This document shows positions 53,490 to 62,792 of a stretch of 64,000 nt of DNA, in pieces. This DNA is from an uncultured Bacillota bacterium (GTDB lineage Bacteria > Bacillota > Clostridia > Peptostreptococcales > Anaerovoracaceae). The position numbers were made by a program, and so were the translations under genes. The DNA lies in the NCBI GenBank assembly GCA_927441425.1, contig CAKMKG010000013.1, forward strand, positions 124,001 through 188,000, written 5' to 3'. Below the pieces are notes generated by a model. It saw only the letters and a list, made by a program, of their open reading frames with translations. It was not told where the DNA came from and did not search any database. Each line of letters opens with the position of its first letter. Position 1 is the stretch's first letter.

Positions 53490-53984
53490 CTATAACTTCA
53501 ATTCCATAAATCGTGTTCCATGAATCGGATTGTACACATAAGGATCGATATCGTAGAAACCGAAGGACGTATATAGATTTTGTGCTTTTCTCATGGAGGG
53601 AAGTGTATCAAGCCTCATAGAAGCGTAACCCAGTTTTGTAGCTTCTTCAATAGCCATAGTAATCAGATTTTTGCCAATTCCAAACCCTTGGTATTTTTCA
53701 CGGACGTAGAGCCTTTTCATTTCACATACTTTTTCGGAAATCTTTCGAATCGCAATACACCCGGCTGGATAATCATCAAGGAATGCCATGATTAAAACGC
53801 CATCAGGAGGGCCATACTTTCCGGGTAACGATTTGAGCTCTGCTTCAAAATCCTGAAAAGCAAGATCGATGGGCAAGGATTCAGCATATTCCAAAAACAG
53901 CTGTGTGATGTCTTCCATGCTATCCAATCCGGTTATATATCTAAATTCAAGAGTCTGCTTTTCATCTTTGGTTTCATTGTTCAT
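53490..53984 (-). CDS. GNAT-family N-acetyltransferase
   Basis: 164 residues with the acetyl-CoA site RLYVREKYQGFGIGKNLI (Q/RxxGxG motif) and the family's final block FYDIDPYVYNPIHGTRFMEL. The substrate is unknown. It starts only 4 bp after malQ on the same strand, so they are probably co-transcribed, though no functional link is evident. Confidence 0.85.
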   Translation of the reverse strand: MNNETKDEKQTLEFRYITGLDSMEDITQLFLEYAESLPIDLAFQDFEAELKSLPGKYGPPDGVLIMAFLDDYPAGCIAIRKISEKVCEMKRLYVREKYQGFGIGKNLITMAIEEATKLGYASMRLDTLPSMRKAQNLYTSFGFYDIDPYVYNPIHGTRFMELKL

Positions 53985-53988
53985 GTAG

Positions 53989-55476
53989 TTACCCCCGTCC
54001 GTACAATCGAGTCATATCTGCAATTTTTCCTGCCAGCTCGGTGGAAGCATCCTTTTCCTTCATTCTCCACTGCCAGTTGGTGCCGCCCACCGTTGCGGGG
54101 GTATTCATTCTGGCTTCCGAACCCAATCCCAGAAAATCCTGCATGGGAATGATGGAAAGAGAAGCAGCGGAAGACAGTGCACCCCGAATCATGCCCCAAT
54201 GATAGCCTTCCGTTTCATCCAGCTTCAGATATCGTTTCGCGAAGGCGGTCTGCTCCTCACCGGCTTTGGAAAACCAGCCCAATACTGTGTCATTGTCATG
54301 GGTTCCCGTATAAACAATACAGTTTTTATCATAGTTATGAGGCAGATAGTCGTTGTCCCCCAGTGTATCAAAGGCAAAGCCCAGCACCTTCATCCCCGGA
54401 AAGCCGCTATTTTTCAAGAACCCCTTCACACTGTCCGTCATGTAGCCCAGATCCTCCGCGATGATTTTGACATCACCAAGGGAATTTTTCAATACATCGA
54501 TAAAATCCAAGCCCGGTCCCGGCTTCCAGCTTCCATAAGCTGCGGTGGGAGACCCATAGGGAACCTCCCAATAGCTTTCAAATCCACGGAAATGATCAAT
54601 GCGGACCCAGTCATAATTCGTCAAGGCATTGTGGATCCGGCGAATCCACCAATCATAGCCGGTCTCTTTGTTTTTATCCCAATCATAAACGGTATTGCCC
54701 CAGTACTGTCCGTCGCCGGAAAAATAATCTGGCGGGCAGCCTGCGACGCAGACGGGAGTCAGGTCTCTGTTATACTGGAAAATTCCGGAGGAGGCGTTAC
54801 TCCAGGTATCCGAACTGTCTGCGGAGGCATAGATGGGAATATCGCCGATGATCTCAATCCCTTGTCGATTGCTGTAGGCTTTCAGCGAATTCCATTGTTC
54901 ATAGGCGATATACTGTATAAATTGGAAATACAGGATGTCCTCCTGATAGTGTTCCTTATAATAGGTCAAAGCTTCAGGAGATCTCTGCTTGATATTCTCA
55001 TCCCAGAATTCCCAGGCCTTGTTTTCAAAATGCCTCTTGAGAGACATATATAGGGCATAGTCCACAAGCCAGTCCTGATGTTTTTGGATAAAGGCTGCAA
55101 AATCCTGAGCAGGCACCAATCCCCTGCGGGAAAAGGCTTTTCTCAATACTACTTCTTTGTTTACATAAATCTTGTAATAGTCAACTCTGTTGGGATCACT
55201 GCCAAAATCAACATGACTATAATCCTCGCGTTGCAGTAGACCTTGTTCCTCCAGCCGTTCAGTGTCGATAAAGGAGGGATTCAGTGCAAACGCCGACGGT
55301 GACTGATAGGGAGAGTCTCCGAAGCTGGTAGGGCAGAGAGGGAGAATCTGCCAGTATTTCTGTTTTGCTGCAGTTAAAAAGTCGGCAAAGGCATAGGCTT
55401 CCTTTCCGAAGGTGCCAATCCCGTATTGATTTGGGAGGGAACTGATGTGCATTAATATTCCGGAGCCTCGGTACAT
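53989..55476 (-). CDS. malQ: 4-alpha-glucanotransferase
   Basis: 495 residues of glycoside hydrolase family 77 (amylomaltase): RGSGILMHISSLPNQYGIG at the start, then WVRIDHFRGFESYWEVP with the nucleophile Asp, IIAEDLGYMTDSVK with the acid/base Glu, and YTGTHDNDTVLGW. It transfers maltosyl chains in glycogen or maltodextrin use. Length is normal. It is followed by the GNAT gene. A 284-codon frame on the opposite strand is only a shadow. Confidence 0.94.
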   Translation of the reverse strand: MYRGSGILMHISSLPNQYGIGTFGKEAYAFADFLTAAKQKYWQILPLCPTSFGDSPYQSPSAFALNPSFIDTERLEEQGLLQREDYSHVDFGSDPNRVDYYKIYVNKEVVLRKAFSRRGLVPAQDFAAFIQKHQDWLVDYALYMSLKRHFENKAWEFWDENIKQRSPEALTYYKEHYQEDILYFQFIQYIAYEQWNSLKAYSNRQGIEIIGDIPIYASADSSDTWSNASSGIFQYNRDLTPVCVAGCPPDYFSGDGQYWGNTVYDWDKNKETGYDWWIRRIHNALTNYDWVRIDHFRGFESYWEVPYGSPTAAYGSWKPGPGLDFIDVLKNSLGDVKIIAEDLGYMTDSVKGFLKNSGFPGMKVLGFAFDTLGDNDYLPHNYDKNCIVYTGTHDNDTVLGWFSKAGEEQTAFAKRYLKLDETEGYHWGMIRGALSSAASLSIIPMQDFLGLGSEARMNTPATVGGTNWQWRMKEKDASTELAGKIADMTRLYGRG

Positions 55477-55554
55477 GTTTTTTTCTCCTTAATGAAATTT
55501 CCGCCGTTTCTGTTGATTCGGCATAGATCGTTTATTGTCGATTTAAGGTATAAA

Positions 55555-55580
55555 AAGGTGGGTCGAACTCGACCCACCTT
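55555..55580 (-). terminator. Terminator of the hydrogenase operon
   Basis: AAGGTGGGTCG pairs perfectly over 11 bp with CGACCCACCTT. On the minus strand it is followed by TTTTTATACC. It ends the leftward hyd operon before malQ. Confidence 0.85.
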
Positions 55581-55637
55581 AAATTGTACCATATTTGTAG
55601 TTTTGTTTCACCAACAATCAGTTGGATTTTACGGTTG

Positions 55638-55727
55638 AAAAAAGTATTTTTAAAGAAAACCGTGAAACCTATTACCGACTTTGATGCGAGCATCATAAAG
55701 TCGGCGGTTTTCGTAAAAATGCTTATT
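55638..55727. repeat. Dispersed palindromic repeat, copy A
   Basis: This stretch beside the hydA stop codon reads AAAAAAGTATTTTT, then AGAAAACCGTGAAACC, ATTACCGACTTTG, ATGCGAGCATCAT, AAAGTCGGCGGTTTTCG and TAAAAATGC. It is the reverse complement of the element at 62793-62886, with a shared core and a similar internal hairpin (CCGACTTT with AAAGTCGG). It fills the gap between hydA and its terminator. No open frame is present. Confidence 0.75.
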
Positions 55728-57476
55728 TCACTTCTTCAACTCGCTAAAATTATATTTCATGCCGCGGGAATGATAATGGGTGTGCAGCAGCTCATGAGAT
55801 TTATGGCCGAGAGGTTCGCCAAGATACTCGTCGTAAAGCCTCATCACATCTGGATTCTTATGGGACTTCCTGAGCGGAAGATCCTCATCGATTTGATAAA
55901 TGGCATCGATCCGTTTTTGCTTGACATCCATGGTTGATTTGATCGGCTGTCCGCCGCCGCCTATGCAGCCGCCTGGGCAGGCCATCACTTCGATGAAGTG
56001 GTATGGGGATTCACCCTTGTCAATCTGCTTGAGCAGTATCTTGGCATTTCCAAGTCCGTGTGCGACTGCGACTTTTAAATCAAGGCCGTCGATATGAACG
56101 GTGCTTTCCTTGATTCCTTCCAATCCTCTGACTTCAGTAAAGTTCAGCGATGGAAGGCCCTTCCCCGTGATCACCTCGTAAGCGGTTCTCAGCGCGGCTT
56201 CCATTACGCCTCCGGTCGCGCCGAAGATGGCGCCTGCGCCGGTTCCAATACCGAATGGATTGTCAAATTGGTCTTCCTCGAGACCGGTAAAGTCGATACC
56301 GGCAGACTGGATCATGCGTGCCAGCTCTCTGGTGGTAAGAACAGCATCAACTTCCTGCACGCCATTGGTAACCATTTCCGGTCTGTCAGCCTCATATTTC
56401 TTTGCAGTACATGGCATGATGGACACGGTATAGATTTTTTTCGGATCGATTCCTGTCTTTTCTGCATAATATGACTTGGAGAGGGCTCCAAACATCTGCT
56501 GCGGAGATTTACAGGTGGAAAGATGATCAAGAAGGTGGTCATAACGGCCTTCGATAAAGTTGATCCAGCCCGGTGAACAGGAGGTGATCATCGGAAGCGC
56601 GCCGCCTTCGGTCACTCTCTTGATCAGTTCATTTCCTTCTTCCAGGATGGTCAGGTCAGCTGTAAAGTTTGTATCGAAAATATGATTAAAGCCAAGCCTT
56701 CTCAGTGCGGCTACCATTTGTCCGGTAACGATGGAGCCCTTCGGAAGGTTGAAAGCATCTCCCAAAGCGACCCTGACCGCCGGAGCCACCTGAACGATGA
56801 CGTGCTTATCCGAATCGTAGATCGCATCCCAAACCTTCGCGGTATCATCCTTTTCTACAATAGCACCTACAGGACATACTGCGGCACACTGTCCGCAGAA
56901 GACACAGAATGTTTCCTCCAGAGGCATTTCATAGGCAGGGGCGATATTATAGTGGATCGAACGGTGAGAGTGTGTCAGTACATGGACTTCCTGCCCCTTC
57001 TGACATGCATCGACGCAGCGGTTGCATTTCACGCATTTTGCTGAATCTCTCACGAGGGAAGGATTGGTGTTGTCCAGAGGCAGTGCATCCACCGTATCCA
57101 CCAGGTTGGTCTTGGAAATATTGAACCTCTGACATAATGACTGCAATTCACAATTCCCATTACGGAGACACTTCAAACAATCCTGATCATGATTCGCAAG
57201 AATCAGTTCAAGGATACCCTTTTGCATATCCCGTACCTTTTTTGTGTTCGTCTGAACATCCATTCCCTCGAAAACATAGGAAGAGCAGGATGCAGTCAGC
57301 TTTTTGCTTCCGGCAACCTCGACGACACAGAGTCTGCAGTTCGCCTTGATCGCCTGGTCGGGATGATAGCAGAGATGAGGAATATTAATGTTGACCTTTT
57401 TGGCCGCTTCCAGTATTGTTGTACCTTCAGGAACGACCAGGTCAATATTATCGATTTTTATCTTAATGTTTTTCAC
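55728..57476 (-). CDS. hydA: [FeFe] hydrogenase catalytic subunit, NAD-linked trimeric type (HydA/HndD)
   Basis: 582 residues. An N-terminal 2Fe-2S domain has Cys36, 47, 50 and 64. A His-ligated 4Fe-4S site (HDQDCLKCLRNGNCELQ) and two 4Fe-4S ferredoxin motifs (CVKCNRCVDACQ, CVFCGQCAAVCPVGA) follow, and then the H-cluster domain. The three H-cluster motifs are TSCSPGW (about 298-304), MPCTAKK (Cys356) and EVMACPGGCIGGGGQP (Cys500, Cys504). The first motif has Ser where the common TSCCP has its second Cys (see findings). It reversibly makes H2 with electrons from NADH and ferredoxin through the partner subunits. The start is GTG, 8 bp after GGAGGTAGCC. Confidence 0.9.
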   Translation of the reverse strand: MKNIKIKIDNIDLVVPEGTTILEAAKKVNINIPHLCYHPDQAIKANCRLCVVEVAGSKKLTASCSSYVFEGMDVQTNTKKVRDMQKGILELILANHDQDCLKCLRNGNCELQSLCQRFNISKTNLVDTVDALPLDNTNPSLVRDSAKCVKCNRCVDACQKGQEVHVLTHSHRSIHYNIAPAYEMPLEETFCVFCGQCAAVCPVGAIVEKDDTAKVWDAIYDSDKHVIVQVAPAVRVALGDAFNLPKGSIVTGQMVAALRRLGFNHIFDTNFTADLTILEEGNELIKRVTEGGALPMITSCSPGWINFIEGRYDHLLDHLSTCKSPQQMFGALSKSYYAEKTGIDPKKIYTVSIMPCTAKKYEADRPEMVTNGVQEVDAVLTTRELARMIQSAGIDFTGLEEDQFDNPFGIGTGAGAIFGATGGVMEAALRTAYEVITGKGLPSLNFTEVRGLEGIKESTVHIDGLDLKVAVAHGLGNAKILLKQIDKGESPYHFIEVMACPGGCIGGGGQPIKSTMDVKQKRIDAIYQIDEDLPLRKSHKNPDVMRLYDEYLGEPLGHKSHELLHTHYHSRGMKYNFSELKK

Positions 57477-58725
57477 TTGCGGCTACCTCCAATCCAAATT
57501 CTTCAGGGAAATGATTGATCGCAGACAATAGCGTGCTTTGAGCAGTTTCGCCTAAACCGCAGAATGCGCAGTTTTTCATGATGTTTGCAAAACGCTCTGC
57601 AGTTTGAAGATCGTCCTGATGTTGATTGCCATCCACAAACCGGTCGATGATCTTTGCAATCTGCCTGTTTCCTTCTCGGCATGGCGTGCATTTGCCGCAG
57701 CTTTCATGAATAAAGAAATCCTGTACGGACTTCACGAAATCGATGACTCTTGTTCTGTCGTCCACCACCAGAATTCCTCCGGAACCTACAACGAGCCCTT
57801 GCTTGGCAAGTGCTTCGTAGGTATATGGGGTGTCGAGAATAGAGGCGTCGCCGACCTTGCCGGATGCTCCGCCTAATTGGAAAAGCTTGAGCTCATGTCC
57901 GTCAGGGATTCCTCCGCCGATGTCATAGATGATTTCCCGCAGGGTAAGACCAAAAGGAATTTCATAAGCGCCGGGGTTCTTGACGTTTCCAGCTAAGCTG
58001 ATGATCTTTGTTCCCGGAGAGTCCGGTGTACCATGGCTTAGGTATTCTTCGACCCCGTGCTGAATAAAGGTTGCTGCGATCGCAAGCGTTTCAACATTAT
58101 TTACTAAGGTTGGAAGCTGGAATAATCCGCATTCCTTGATAAATGGTGGTTTGATTCTCGGTCTCCCGCTTTTTCCTTCAATGGATTCGATTAAGGTAGA
58201 ACCCTCGCCGCAGACATAAGCGCCCGCGCCGGAATATAAATGAATATGGAAGGAAAAGCCGGAACCTAATATATTGTCACCGAGATAGCCCTTTTCCGTT
58301 GATTCCCGAATTGCATTCAAAAGCAATGGTTTCAAATGGCGGTATTCTTCCCGGAGATAAATGTATCCGTTTTTTGCACCTACGGTGTATCCCGCGATGA
58401 TCATACCTTCCAGAAGCCGGAACGGATCCTGGGATATGATGCTTCTATCCTTGAATGTACAAGGTTCGCCTTCGTCTGCATTACAGATGACAACTTTATC
58501 ATCGCCTTGTACTGATGCAGCCTGTGCCCATTTTCTGCCCGTATCGTAAGCAGCTCCGCCTCGGCCTTTGACGGCGGCCTTTTTCGTCATCTCAATGATC
58601 TCACCGGAGGACATTGCTAATGCTTTTTTCACTGCTGAAAAGCCGCCGATGGATAAATAAGAATCGATAGAACTCGGATCATATTTTCCGAAATTCTCTG
58701 TGATGATACTTACTGTTTTTGACAT
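57463..58725 (-). CDS. hydB: Hydrogenase NADH-binding subunit (NuoF-like)
   Basis: About 420 residues of the NuoF/HydB family. The NADH/FMN fold has KGRGGAAYDTGRKWAQAA and NADEGEPCTFKDR, and a 4Fe-4S site is given by ESCGKCTPCREG with CAFCG later. It lacks the extra N-terminal 2Fe-2S domain and C-terminal ferredoxin domain often present in bifurcating HydB proteins. The start is the ATG at 58725, 7 bp after GGAGG (a GTG just upstream is spaced less well). It overlaps hydA by 14 bp. Confidence 0.9.
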   Translation of the reverse strand: MSKTVSIITENFGKYDPSSIDSYLSIGGFSAVKKALAMSSGEIIEMTKKAAVKGRGGAAYDTGRKWAQAASVQGDDKVVICNADEGEPCTFKDRSIISQDPFRLLEGMIIAGYTVGAKNGYIYLREEYRHLKPLLLNAIRESTEKGYLGDNILGSGFSFHIHLYSGAGAYVCGEGSTLIESIEGKSGRPRIKPPFIKECGLFQLPTLVNNVETLAIAATFIQHGVEEYLSHGTPDSPGTKIISLAGNVKNPGAYEIPFGLTLREIIYDIGGGIPDGHELKLFQLGGASGKVGDASILDTPYTYEALAKQGLVVGSGGILVVDDRTRVIDFVKSVQDFFIHESCGKCTPCREGNRQIAKIIDRFVDGNQHQDDLQTAERFANIMKNCAFCGLGETAQSTLLSAINHFPEEFGLEVAASEKH

Positions 58726-58739
58726 CACAATTCCTCCTT

Positions 58740-59243
58740 CTACTTATACAGGTCAAGGGCAGCCTTGACACTGTCTTGCGTTGTGAGATGACCAAACACT
58801 TTGCCGTTGATCCTCATGGCAGGGGAAATATCACATGCTCCGAAGCATGGAGTATATTCCAGCCAGTACTTACCGTCAGCAGTTGCTTCTTGTTCTTTAA
58901 TTCCAAGCAGTTCAGTGATCGCATCGCGGAGAATTGTGTTACCGGTGACCTTGCAGACCACGCTGTCACATAATTGGATGACATAGTCGGCTCTCGGCAC
59001 ATCAGATAGGGCAGCATAGAATGAAATGACGTCGTAGACCTTGCTCAGTGGAATATTCATTGTCTCACTGACGTATGAGGCTACTTCTCTTGGGATGTAC
59101 TGCTTTGGGACGATATCCTGAATATCAAGAAGGATACCAACCAGTCTTGTTGAATTGCTTTCATAGGTCTGAATGATCTCATCGATCTTCAAGACCAAAT
59201 CACTCGTCAAGACCCCAAAGCCATTGGGTTTGGTGCTGTTCAT
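58740..59243 (-). CDS. hydC: Hydrogenase 2Fe-2S subunit (NuoE-like)
   Basis: 167 residues of the NuoE/HydC thioredoxin-like 2Fe-2S family. Ligands are the Cys of LCDSVVCKV (C-x4-C) and PCFGACD (C-x3-C). It passes electrons between NADH and the cluster chain. It is the first gene of the three-gene hydrogenase operon, and the ATG follows AAAGGAGTA. The 270-bp gap upstream holds no other gene. Confidence 0.9.
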   Translation of the reverse strand: MNSTKPNGFGVLTSDLVLKIDEIIQTYESNSTRLVGILLDIQDIVPKQYIPREVASYVSETMNIPLSKVYDVISFYAALSDVPRADYVIQLCDSVVCKVTGNTILRDAITELLGIKEQEATADGKYWLEYTPCFGACDISPAMRINGKVFGHLTTQDSVKAALDLYK

Positions 59244-59516
59244 TTAGATTACTCCTTTCAGTCCTTGCACTTCTACTTTAATGCAACTATAAGACTTAAA
59301 CTCACAGAAATATTCTATACTATAGCGGGGTTCTTTGTCTATTAAATTGTTATTCAATTAACGAGAAATTGTTACGTTTTTCACGTACATTTATCCAAGT
59401 TAACCAGTTACATCGTTCCAATTCAACGCTTTCTTCATTTGAAAAAAATAGTAAGAAAATTGTTGAAACTAAGCCGTTCCTGTAGGATTATAACAGAAAT
59501 GGAACTCTTCTGGAGC

Positions 59517-60470
59517 CTATACTTCGTTCAGGTACGATTCTAGGATTGCTTTGGCATATTCCTCATCATATTCATCGTACTTGGGATTGATCAGGCTACC
59601 GTATTTTCGCGAGATAGACCTTCTGTATTCGGAGGGAGTCATATGGAACCAATTCTTAAAAGCAACAGCAAAATGCTTTCTGTTTGAAAACCCCACTTCA
59701 AGAGCAATTTCGTCCATGGTCCTGTTTGTTGAGCCCAAGAGCCGCTCCGCTTCCTCGCATCTGGCAATTGAGACTAATTCCGAAAAGGAAAGGCCGCAGG
59801 TTTTTTTGATATAACGTGAGAGATAATAAATGCTGAGAAATTCTCGTTTTGCAATGTCTTCCAGCCGTATTTTCCTTCGGAAATTTTCATAAATGTAATC
59901 GATAATATCATAAATCCGATTGTAGGAGGGGTCCTCCGACTTCATTTCCAGACGGCGTACGATATCATAGCTGTTTTCCTTGGATTTGCTGTAGGTATAA
60001 TACTGGAATTGTTCCGTCAAAAAGCCCAGAAGCTCTCTGGTCAGTAACTCGAGGTGGGGTTCATTGATCTCTATGGAACGATACTCGGCATGAATCTGCG
60101 CAAGCAGAAATCGCAGATAGCGGAGCTCGCAGGCAAGCTGATCCTTATTGATATAGGAGTCGCAGATAAAGTAGGTTGTATCGAGACGCTTAAGGTATCT
60201 TTTGTAATAATCTATATCAATTTGTACGGTAAGGATGATATTCTTTTCACTAACGGTAATGATCTTATGGGGGTCTTTGGCATTAAATATGTAAACATCA
60301 CCGGCGGACAGCTTATGACTCATGGCAGATTCGGAAATGCTGACGGTACCATCCAGCACACAGATAATTTCAATGGTGCTTGTATGCATGTGCACAGGAT
60401 AATACGTGGTGCATTCCAAGGAAGCCTTTACTCTTGAACGCAATTTATATCCGATATTTTCCCGAAACAT
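59517..60470 (-). CDS. AraC-family transcriptional regulator with cupin domain
   Basis: 317 residues: a cupin-type ligand domain (about 20-115, HMHTSTIEIICVLDGTVSIS) and a C-terminal AraC/XylS double helix-turn-helix (about 195-290) with IRLEDIAKREFLSIYYLSRY and EVGFSNRKHFAVAFKNWFHM. It is divergent from the corrinoid protein and methyltransferase genes, with a tandem direct repeat between them, so it probably activates that pair in response to a methylated amine or betaine-like ligand. Confidence 0.88.
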   Translation of the reverse strand: MFRENIGYKLRSRVKASLECTTYYPVHMHTSTIEIICVLDGTVSISESAMSHKLSAGDVYIFNAKDPHKIITVSEKNIILTVQIDIDYYKRYLKRLDTTYFICDSYINKDQLACELRYLRFLLAQIHAEYRSIEINEPHLELLTRELLGFLTEQFQYYTYSKSKENSYDIVRRLEMKSEDPSYNRIYDIIDYIYENFRRKIRLEDIAKREFLSIYYLSRYIKKTCGLSFSELVSIARCEEAERLLGSTNRTMDEIALEVGFSNRKHFAVAFKNWFHMTPSEYRRSISRKYGSLINPKYDEYDEEYAKAILESYLNEV

Positions 60471-60492
60471 TTTCTCACCCCCAAGCTAAATA

Positions 60493-60533
60493 TACAGCAA
60501 AATAATACCCTTTGTACAGCAAAATATTACCCT
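60493..60533. promoter_or_regulatory. Tandem 19-bp direct repeat, probable AraC-type binding sites
   Basis: TACAGCAAAATAATACCCT (60493-60511) and TACAGCAAAATATTACCCT (60515-60533) differ at one position and are 22 bp apart from start to start, which is two helical turns. The second copy abuts the predicted -35 region, with TATGAT at 60554-60559 as -10. This is the layout of an AraC activator bound next to RNA polymerase. Confidence 0.7.
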
Positions 60534-60637
60534 GATTTCCATGACCCGGATGGTATGATAAAGAAAGAAAATGAAAATGCTGGGAAAAGATATGATTTTG
60601 GCTTGAGAATAGTTTAAATAACCAAAGGGAGGAACAT

Positions 60638-61291
60638 ATGGGAACGGAAATGTTCGAAGCAATGAGAAATTCGATACTGGATGGAGACGAGGAATTGGCA
60701 AAGGAGCTGGCGGAATCTGCATTGCATGAAAATCTGGACCTGACAAGCGTGATGAATGATGGGTTTCTGCGGGGAATTCAGGAGATGGGAGAATTGTACC
60801 AGGCAGGAGAGTATTTTCTTCCTGAACTGGTCTGTGCTGCGGATGCTATGAAAGCAGCCCTTGAAATTTTGACACCTGCACTGAAAAGCTCATCCAATCA
60901 TGCGGGGATGTCAAAGGGCCAAGTTGTCCTTGCGACTGTGGCCGGAGACGTTCATGATATCGGGAAAAAAATCGTAGCAGCCATGCTGACTGCGGGAGGA
61001 TATGACGTTTATGACTTGGGGGTTGACGTTCCTGTGGAAAAGATCGTTGAGATAGTAGCGGAAAGAAAACCGGATGTGCTGGGATTGTCCGCGCTTTTAA
61101 CGACAACCATGCAAGAGCAGAAAAATACCATTGCATTGCTGGAGAACAGGGGCTTGAGAAATCAGGTCAAAGTAATCGTCGGCGGTGCACCGGTAAGCAG
61201 CAGATGGGCTGAGCTCATTCATGCCGACGGCTATTCGGACAATGCGATTGACGCAGTGAAGCTGGTCACAAGATTGATATCAGAGAGGTAG
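60638..61291 (+). CDS. Corrinoid (cobalamin-binding) methyl-carrier protein, MtbC/MttC type
   Basis: 217 residues: an N-terminal four-helix cap (1-90) and a B12-binding domain with the DxHxxG motif in AGDVHDIGKKIV (Asp104, His106, Gly109), plus the LGLSALLTTTMQEQK and VIVGGAPVSSRWAELIHADGYS segments. Such proteins carry a methyl group on cobalt between a substrate methyltransferase and a second methyltransferase acting on tetrahydrofolate. The paired MttB-family gene follows after 9 bp, after a GAGGAACAT ribosome site. Confidence 0.92.
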   Translation: MGTEMFEAMRNSILDGDEELAKELAESALHENLDLTSVMNDGFLRGIQEMGELYQAGEYFLPELVCAADAMKAALEILTPALKSSSNHAGMSKGQVVLATVAGDVHDIGKKIVAAMLTAGGYDVYDLGVDVPVEKIVEIVAERKPDVLGLSALLTTTMQEQKNTIALLENRGLRNQVKVIVGGAPVSSRWAELIHADGYSDNAIDAVKLVTRLISER

Positions 61292-61300
61292 GAGGTTTTT

Positions 61301-62743
61301 ATGAAAATGCAAGGAAGAGTTCTCAGTGAAGAAGACAGGCTGAGAATTCATAAGGATAGTATCAGAATACTGGAGGATATCGGAATCCGGTTTCCCGAGA
61401 ACAAGGCATTGGCACTTTTGGAACACGGGGGAGCAAAAGTGGATTGGGAGAAACAGATTGCTTATATTCCGGAGACCATGGTCAAGGCTGCCCTTTCATC
61501 AGCACCGAAGCAATTCGTTATGGGCGCCAGAAATCCGGAGATGGAGCTGGCACTGCCGTCTCCCTTTACCAGATACAATATGGACGGCTGCGGTGTGAAT
61601 ACCCTTGATTTTGCAACGAGAACCAGACGATCTGCTGTGATCAAGGATATTGAGGATTCTGCAAGAATCTTTGAGGAAATCGACCTGTGCAACGTCTATT
61701 GGCCTCCGGTTTCTCCGGGGGATGTTCCTTATGGTGCAAGAAGTATTACGAGTACTGGTACTGCCTTTATAAATACGTCCAAACATGTAATGGACGAAGT
61801 GAAAAAGAAAGAAGAAGTGCCTTATATCATTGAGATGTGCAAAGCAATTCTGGGCGGGTCAGAAAAAATCAGAGACAGGAAACTTTATTCTGTCACTTAT
61901 TGCACCGTTGCACCCCTATGCCATGACGAAGCCATGCTTGAGGCTACCATGGATTTGAGCAAATATATGGCACCAATTTTGGTTTATCCGATGCCTGCCT
62001 GCGGTACGACAGGGCCTGCAAGCCTGCATTCCAATATCGCATTGGCAAACGCGGAAGCCCTTTCCTCTATTGTCATATTCCAGCTCACTTCGCCGGGTGT
62101 TCCGATCCTTTACGGTGCGGCGCTGGGCGTGGTGAACGTGAGGAGCGGGATGTTCTTGGAAGGAGCGGTTGAGACAGCATTACAGATGACTGCAATGGGA
62201 GAAATGGGGAAATATTATGGGCTGCCTACAATGAATGCAGGCTGTCTGACCGACGCCAAAACCCCTGGAATGCAGGCGGTAATGGAAAAAGTACTGTCGA
62301 CACTTCCTCTGGTTTTAGCGGAGGTTGACGTGATACAGGGGATTGGGCTAATAGAAAGCAGCATGACCCTATCTCTGGAACAGATGGTTATCGATGGTGA
62401 AATCGCAAGCTTATGCAAACGGATGAAGGATGGAATCACGGTAAGTGATGATAAGGATTTCTTTGAGGATATCAAAGCAGTTGGTCAGGGCGGGCATTTT
62501 TTAAAGCAGAAGAATACCAGAGCCGCATTCCGTACCAACGAATTTTATCAGGCTGAGCTCAGTGACAGAAATTCTTATGACAGCTGGGCGGATCTGGGTA
62601 AACGAGAAATGATCGACTTAGCAAGAGACAAGGTAAAAGGGATATTAGATGGTGAAAGAAAAAATCCACTGCCTGAAACAACAGAAAAACAGCTCCGGGA
62701 GATTATGGAGGAAGCCGGGCGGAAATTAAATGAAGCGCTTTAA
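61301..62743 (+). CDS. MttB-superfamily methyltransferase without pyrrolysine codon
   Basis: 480 residues of the trimethylamine methyltransferase superfamily (for example EDIGIRFPENKALALLEHGG near the start, VYPMPACGTTGPASLHSNIA in the core and NAGCLTDAKTPGMQAVMEKV later). There is no in-frame amber codon, so it belongs to the non-pyrrolysine branch that uses betaines such as glycine betaine, proline betaine or carnitine rather than trimethylamine. The actual substrate cannot be told. It is co-transcribed with the corrinoid protein. The ATG follows AGGAGG. Confidence 0.9.
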   Translation: MKMQGRVLSEEDRLRIHKDSIRILEDIGIRFPENKALALLEHGGAKVDWEKQIAYIPETMVKAALSSAPKQFVMGARNPEMELALPSPFTRYNMDGCGVNTLDFATRTRRSAVIKDIEDSARIFEEIDLCNVYWPPVSPGDVPYGARSITSTGTAFINTSKHVMDEVKKKEEVPYIIEMCKAILGGSEKIRDRKLYSVTYCTVAPLCHDEAMLEATMDLSKYMAPILVYPMPACGTTGPASLHSNIALANAEALSSIVIFQLTSPGVPILYGAALGVVNVRSGMFLEGAVETALQMTAMGEMGKYYGLPTMNAGCLTDAKTPGMQAVMEKVLSTLPLVLAEVDVIQGIGLIESSMTLSLEQMVIDGEIASLCKRMKDGITVSDDKDFFEDIKAVGQGGHFLKQKNTRAAFRTNEFYQAELSDRNSYDSWADLGKREMIDLARDKVKGILDGERKNPLPETTEKQLREIMEEAGRKLNEAL

Positions 62744-62792
62744 ATTTAATAATGCCATGCTGGGGATGTCCTCTCTGAAACCGCCGCAGCCG

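Noticed and set aside
54199..55053. 284-codon open frame on the plus strand
   Set aside because: It is antisense to malQ, which has all catalytic motifs; no ribosome site or domain is seen.
61301..62743. Pyrrolysine (amber) codon in the MttB-family gene
   Set aside because: No in-frame TAG is present in the whole 480-codon frame, so it is the non-pyrrolysine branch.
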